Part shown: positions 31,860 through 35,742 of the stretch, piece after piece
Layout: each line of letters starts with the position of its first letter
How positions within the stretch are numbered: the stretch's first letter is position 1
Source of the DNA: Westiellopsis prolifica IICB1
GTDB lineage: Bacteria; Cyanobacteriota; Cyanobacteriia; Cyanobacteriales; Nostocaceae
DNA: 35,742 bases
NCBI RefSeq assembly: GCF_004323185.1
Contig: NZ_NAPS01000001.1
Coordinates: forward strand, 1,671,623 to 1,707,364
Direction of reading: 5' to 3'
The notes under the pieces: generated by a model
Told to the model about the DNA's origin: nothing
The model's database searches: none
The model's input: the letters and a program-made list of their open reading frames with translations, nothing else
Program-made: the position numbers and the translations under genes

Positions 31860-34382
31860 TTATTGGGTTTTAATGTTTATTTTTAATAGAGACTCCCAAT
31901 CTTGAATTGCTTCTTCAGACCACATCCAATTGTTAGCCAATTTATTTTTTTGAAAACTAATAGGATCATCTTTGATAACCATTTGCCGCAGTTTTACTGC
32001 TTCGCTAATATATTGATCTCGTTTAGAATCTGGCTGATTACGTGCAGATTTGTATAATCCAATAGCTAACCCTGCATAAGCTGTTAAAGCGTCCTGAGTT
32101 TCTTGTTTGGGTTTGTCTACGACATTACTGACTGATGTATTCTGTTTAACAGCTGCGTTCAATGCCTTAAACCAAGAGTCGTTAGCACGATTAAGATTGC
32201 CTTCTGCGTAGTAAGCAAAACCTAAAGCATTAGAATATAAAAGGGAATTTGGTTCTGTTTTTACAGCATTCTCCCAAAATCGACGGGCATCATCGACACT
32301 ATATCTGGTGTCTTTGATTTGGGCAAACTGCCATGCTAATCGTCCTTTTAAAAAGTTGACAAAAGGATTGTCTAACTTATCACTAGGAATCAGATCAAGG
32401 GCTGTTTTTGCATTCTCTAGAGCATTACGATCAAGAAGTGCTTCTACAGCTAATAGTCCATTTTGTAAGTCACCGTTGCTAAGTTTATCAGTAGCATAAG
32501 CGGTAACAATTCCGGTTGCTTCTGTTTTGAGATTAATTGGTGACAGACTGGGACTAGATTTAGATTGTGTGGGAATTCCTGGTAGATCAGATACAGTAGG
32601 AGTTCGTTGATTTTGTCGCCACCAATTTATGCCTACAAATACTGCGATCGCACTTACTCCCACACTAATTATAGATAACAACTGGCGTCTAGCACGTCGT
32701 CTATAGGCAGCTTTTTGAGATGGAGTAATGTAAGAAGAAACAAAAGTACTTTGCCAATCTGCATCTACACCTGAGTTATCATCAACAGCGACTTCATCCC
32801 TTCCTGGTGCAATTTGTCTGTTTGGGGCTAATTGTGGTTCAAATTCTCCCCATAAAGCATCCATATCTTCATGATCATCTATATTACTTTCATGCTCTTC
32901 TTCATCTTCCCCTATGAGTTTGGCTGTCATTGAAGTTTGCTCGTTAGTATCTGTTTGACTACTTAGTTCACCAAATATCTCGGCAACGAAGTTAGAATCT
33001 TGAGCATAGGTTGGATCATCAGACTCAATTTCATCTACTAAATCGCCCCAGGTTTCTTCACCTAACCAGTCTACCTCCGAAGATTCTTGTGTCAGGTCGG
33101 AGGGTATTATGTTATCCATCGGCAAAGATAGACTAGTACTATCTGCTGTGCCTGAGTATAGTGCTGGTGTACCGCCTACAGCCTGATCATAATCGTTGAG
33201 CAATTTTGTGGTTTGGGGCGCATCAGTTTCTGGTCCAAGATAACCATTAAAATCTTTGTCAAGGTACAAAATAGGCAACGCCCAATACATCTGATGTGAT
33301 CCATAGGCAGAAATTAAGCCTTGACGTACTCGACTCACACACAGATCCACAGGATATCCCTGAGCAAGGTTGCGGTAAAATAGTTGGGTTAATGTCAGTG
33401 CGACTTCATCAGGAATACGTTCTGACATTGCCAGAACACTCCTGATACCCCGCTTCACTAAGCTTTCGGTAAGATTGCGTTCACCAGTTTCTTGTGTGGG
33501 ATCAGAAGTAGCTGCATAGGCTCCTAAGCAGGAATTAAACACTGCCATTTGAATGTTGTTGTTGACGAGTAAGCCTGCTAAATCGTCTCCACTTAGTGTT
33601 TCGGTGAGGCCTGTTCGACTACTGACAAGATAAATTTCGCCGCCGTTGGGGCCTAAGTTACTATGCCCGGAGTAGTGGAGGATATGATATCGTCTTTGTT
33701 CAAGGACTTGTGTTAATTCTTCTCTACCTGGTTGTTCTAACAAAGTTAATTCAATACCTGGCAGATAAGCCCCAGTTTCCGAGAAGCGTGGTGATTGACG
33801 ATGCAGTTCGGCTTGTAGTTCTTCGGCTTCTTGTTTCAGGAGATTTAAACGGGTTCGATCATTAGGAGAAGCAATGATCATCAATACTCTGATCCCACCT
33901 TCTTCTAGGGGTGTCAGTAGATTTGATGGTAGACGAGATGCCGGATTAATTCCAGATTGGAAGCGGGAAAAGGCAATGTAAGGCCCCGTAGCTATGGGGC
34001 GATCGCCTGCGTGCATCACTTCCCAAGGCAAACGTGCTAACCGATTATCTTTTAACCCTAAACGTAACCGCAACACGCCTTGACGATTTTGGGCGATTCC
34101 TTGGGCGGCCATCCAACTATCTCTGAGGGTACCTTTAAACAATTTCTCGTAAAAGTCCCCACCCAATGCTGCTAGGTTTACAGAGTTTCTGGCGATCGCA
34201 TCTCCCTGTAACACTAATTTCAATGGATCATTCATCAAATGTCCAGCAGCTGCCAACCAATCAGCTACAGGCCAAGTCACCAGTTCTTCTGCCAATGGCA
34301 CTCCCTGCGCGACTCTTTCCGTCCGCACCAAGTAGTCGTCTTGCCCTACAGGGGTTACGGAAATTTGAAATTCCTGGGTCAC
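31860..34382 (-). CDS. hetF: HetF, CHAT-domain regulator of heterocyst differentiation
   Basis: 840 residues. The N-terminal 390 residues hold a CHAT protease-like domain with the dyad His240 (ILHYSGHSN) and Cys285 (VFNSCLGAY). An acidic linker follows (about 400-560), a membrane helix at about 572-592 (LLSIISVGVSAIAVFVGINW) and a TPR-like C-terminal region. Layout and length match HetF of Nostoc, which with PatA controls HetR levels and is needed for heterocyst formation and normal cell division. The start is GTG 34382 with GGAG 6 bases upstream. The upstream array of NsiR1-like RNAs on the opposite strand is the known hetF context and supports the call. A terminator lies at 31725-31761. Confidence 0.92.
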   Translation of the reverse strand: MTQEFQISVTPVGQDDYLVRTERVAQGVPLAEELVTWPVADWLAAAGHLMNDPLKLVLQGDAIARNSVNLAALGGDFYEKLFKGTLRDSWMAAQGIAQNRQGVLRLRLGLKDNRLARLPWEVMHAGDRPIATGPYIAFSRFQSGINPASRLPSNLLTPLEEGGIRVLMIIASPNDRTRLNLLKQEAEELQAELHRQSPRFSETGAYLPGIELTLLEQPGREELTQVLEQRRYHILHYSGHSNLGPNGGEIYLVSSRTGLTETLSGDDLAGLLVNNNIQMAVFNSCLGAYAATSDPTQETGERNLTESLVKRGIRSVLAMSERIPDEVALTLTQLFYRNLAQGYPVDLCVSRVRQGLISAYGSHQMYWALPILYLDKDFNGYLGPETDAPQTTKLLNDYDQAVGGTPALYSGTADSTSLSLPMDNIIPSDLTQESSEVDWLGEETWGDLVDEIESDDPTYAQDSNFVAEIFGELSSQTDTNEQTSMTAKLIGEDEEEHESNIDDHEDMDALWGEFEPQLAPNRQIAPGRDEVAVDDNSGVDADWQSTFVSSYITPSQKAAYRRRARRQLLSIISVGVSAIAVFVGINWWRQNQRTPTVSDLPGIPTQSKSSPSLSPINLKTEATGIVTAYATDKLSNGDLQNGLLAVEALLDRNALENAKTALDLIPSDKLDNPFVNFLKGRLAWQFAQIKDTRYSVDDARRFWENAVKTEPNSLLYSNALGFAYYAEGNLNRANDSWFKALNAAVKQNTSVSNVVDKPKQETQDALTAYAGLAIGLYKSARNQPDSKRDQYISEAVKLRQMVIKDDPISFQKNKLANNWMWSEEAIQDWESLLKINIKTQ

Positions 34383-34536
34383 AATTTCTCCTGTTTGCCT
34401 CCTACTGATCCGGTTTTACACGCGATTCATTTTCAAGTTGATGTTTCGCTGTTTCTGATACATTTAGATGCATCTTGCAACTGAGATGTTTCTGATTGCA
34501 GTTGTTTTGCTGCTTTTGCAACTTCTACAACTTTAA

Positions 34537-34542
34537 TCCGGA
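34537..34542 (+). promoter_or_regulatory. DIF-type promoter element, NsiR1-like copy A
   Basis: TCCGGA about 35 bases before the expected RNA start, followed 16 bases later by TAGAACATTC. This matches the differentiation-linked (DIF) promoters described for heterocyst genes of Nostoc, including NsiR1. Confidence 0.7.
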
Positions 34543-34571
34543 TTTTGTCGGCTGTGCCTAGAACATTCTTA

Positions 34572-34633
34572 TTGGTAGATGCACCTTGATCTTTAACTCC
34601 CCTGTTTGGCTAATACACACTGGGGAGTTTTTC
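34572..34633 (+). ncRNA. nsiR1: NsiR1-like small RNA, copy A (nearest hetF)
   Basis: Begins near TGGTAGATGCACC and ends in a strong terminator AACTCCCC / GGGGAGTT plus T-run (34595-34632). About 62 nt. It reads away from hetF, and if the hetF transcript starts further upstream it is antisense to the hetF leader, as I recall being reported for one copy in Nostoc 7120. The terminator loop differs from copies D and E. Confidence 0.7.
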
Positions 34634-35011
34634 TATCATTACCAGAAAAACGTCCCCTATGCACCAAAATTTTACCTTTGCTTTTCATCCAAAGGCTAGA
34701 AACTGACATCAGGCAAGGAAAAAGATTTTCAAAATCATCTTTTCATTACCGCTGTTTTTGCTCTCTACTCCTCTAAAATATAGTTGGCTGATGCTGGGTT
34801 GAATATCATGTTTGCCTAATTATTTATCACAAAAACTCACCGCATCACCACATTACTGTGTCTGAGGTTTAGTCTTAATGATAAGTATTTGACTACTCTT
34901 GATACGACCCTTGTTTTGCCCACAAGTTTGTACAGACGTTATAGCAAGTTTAGTATATCTGGTGGAATGGCTAAAATTTTCTGCACTTACCGTGAAAAGC
35001 TAGAAAATTTT

Positions 35012-35110
35012 TCCTGATGACAATATAGACAACCAGAATTTTGAATGAGTAAATATACCCTGGTAACTGTGTTTCCCTAGTTGGCTGTCAAGCACTAGGG
35101 GGTTTTTATT
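35012..35110 (+). ncRNA. degenerate NsiR1-like unit, copy B
   Basis: TCCTGA (one mismatch from the DIF box) at 35012-35017 is followed 16 bases later by CAGAATTTTGAATGAGTA. Then ATACCCTGGTAAC aligns with GCACCCTGATAAC of copies D and E. The unit ends in a CCTAGT / ACTAGG hairpin and T-run at about 35076-35107. The RNA would start near 35046. The weakened promoter suggests low or no activity. Confidence 0.5.
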
Positions 35111-35331
35111 TTTACTACCCTGCAAAAAACAGGGTAGTAAGCATAGGTCTAATTCATATCTTGCCAAAAATGGTAGATTTTTTCGGATATTGGATATGAA
35201 ACCAGAAAGGTAAAAAAGCTAACTTAATTCCAAATGCTCAATTCACAATTATTATGCCTTATTTCCCATTCTCTGTTTTCTATACCCAACTATCCACTTA
35301 GTCCCATAATTTGATACTCCTAAAGTTTGCA

Positions 35332-35476
35332 TCCTGATTTATACTGACGGTTTTGCTCTCAAACAAAAGATTGGTAGATGAATGGTAGATGACTGAAGAA
35401 AAATTAGTAGATGATTGGTAGATTAAATCTGATAACTCACTCCCCTTGTTGGTAATCGGCGACTGAGGGATTTTAT
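35332..35476 (+). ncRNA. expanded, degenerate NsiR1-like unit, copy C
   Basis: TCCTGA at 35332 and the 3' part CTGATAACTCACTCCCCTTG (35429-35448) with GACTGAGGGATTTTA mark the unit. Between them GGTAGAT occurs three times, with a variant AGTAGATG, so the 5' part has been duplicated and the spacing is longer than in other copies. The terminator stem is weak. Probably a decaying copy. Confidence 0.45.
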
Positions 35477-35517
35477 GTTGTTTTTCATAACTATTTCATC
35501 CCATTTTCGCAAATTTA

Positions 35518-35523
35518 TCCGGA
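35518..35523 (+). promoter_or_regulatory. DIF-type promoter element, NsiR1-like copy D
   Basis: TCCGGA followed after 16 bases by TAGAACATATTAG, with the RNA start expected near 35553. The same arrangement occurs 140 bases later for copy E (35658-35663). Confidence 0.75.
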
Positions 35524-35552
35524 ACATGTAGGTTTGTCTTAGAACATATTAG

Positions 35553-35614
35553 TGGTAGATGCACCCTGATAACAAACTCCCCTTGATAGCTGTCGGCTAC
35601 TAGGGGATTTTTTT
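35553..35614 (+). ncRNA. nsiR1: NsiR1-like small RNA, copy D
   Basis: About 62 nt from TGGTAGATGCACCCTGATAA to the T-run at 35608-35614. The terminator pairs CCCCT with AGGGG around GATAGCTGTCGGCTACT. It has a good DIF promoter. It is identical to copy E wherever both are visible, apart from a base or two at the start. Confidence 0.78.
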
Positions 35615-35657
35615 ATGTGCAGAAACAAACATGTAGCCAAATTTCTACACAAATTTA

Positions 35658-35742
35658 TCCGGAGCATACTGGTTTGTCTTAGAACATATTAATGGTAGAT
35701 GCACCCTGATAACAAACTCCCCTTGATAGCTGTCGGCTACTA
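35658..35742 (+). ncRNA. nsiR1: NsiR1-like unit, copy E, cut by the window end
   Basis: TCCGGA at 35658-35663, TAGAACATATTA, then ATGGTAGATGCACCCTGATA and on through the start of the terminator at the window edge. The RNA starts near 35693. The 140-base period from copy D indicates a tandem array continuing beyond the window. Confidence 0.75.

Noticed and set aside
31860-34382. HetF read as a metacaspase-type defence effector
   Set aside because: Length, CHAT-membrane helix-TPR layout and the upstream NsiR1-like array fit developmental HetF much better.
34166-34484. Plus-strand frames over the hetF start
   Set aside because: Antisense shadows of hetF and its leader; no protein-like features.

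Overview
The window reads as a piece of a filamentous, heterocyst-forming cyanobacterium (Nostocales). Supporting signs are the very frequent GCGATCGC (HIP1) octamers, 7-bp short tandem repeats between genes, many small palindromic or MITE-like elements, a Tab2-type photosynthesis factor, a two-domain PRC-barrel protein beside smc, an ethylene-receptor-type histidine kinase, and above all hetF preceded by a tandem array that looks like the heterocyst-specific small RNA NsiR1. No rRNA or tRNA gene was recognised.

Layout. 40-719: a VapC-like PIN toxin and its ribbon-helix-helix antitoxin (minus). 905-3794: two paralogous serine/threonine kinases in tandem (plus). 3971-6110: an Uma2-type nuclease, a DUF1232 protein and two genes under 60 codons, with a 111-bp MITE, a terminator and a LexA-like palindrome. 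6410-8532: a Rieske protein with a large uncharacterised helical domain, followed by a small partner. 8593-10251: an RluA-type pseudouridine synthase. 10266-13286: a gene for a CHAT (caspase-like) - sensor - EAL fusion protein, bracketed by two composite multi-hairpin blocks in inverted orientation. 13385-15742: a TIR-domain protein and a broken STAND ATPase that share the same N-terminal adaptor. 16127-23490: housekeeping genes (PRC-barrel protein, smc, PcrA/UvrD helicase). 23705-25545: an apparently complete IS200/IS605 element with divergent tnpB and tnpA. 25626-30904: ethylene-receptor-like histidine kinase, TldE/PmbA, Tab2-like protein and a TPR glycosyltransferase. 31151-31598: MITE and transposase debris. 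31860-34382: hetF. 34537-35742: five tandem NsiR1-like units on the strand opposite hetF, the last cut by the window end.

How parts may work together. HetF (CHAT protease-like, needed for heterocyst differentiation) and NsiR1 are a known developmental pair; here the copy nearest hetF is positioned to be antisense to the hetF leader. The 10.2-15.8 kb segment looks like an accessory signalling or conflict region. It holds a caspase-like protease fused to a c-di-GMP phosphodiesterase domain with its catalytic residues in place, a TIR protein with the putative NADase glutamate, and a STAND regulator that has lost its ATPase core. The CHAT-EAL fusion is the best candidate for an undescribed system. 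A second theme is invasive palindromes: one 30-bp family lies between genes, inside a MITE, and in frame inside the smc coding sequence, and the end of the related MITE supplies the last codons of the first kinase gene.

All functions are inferred from reading the sequence; no database search was possible.
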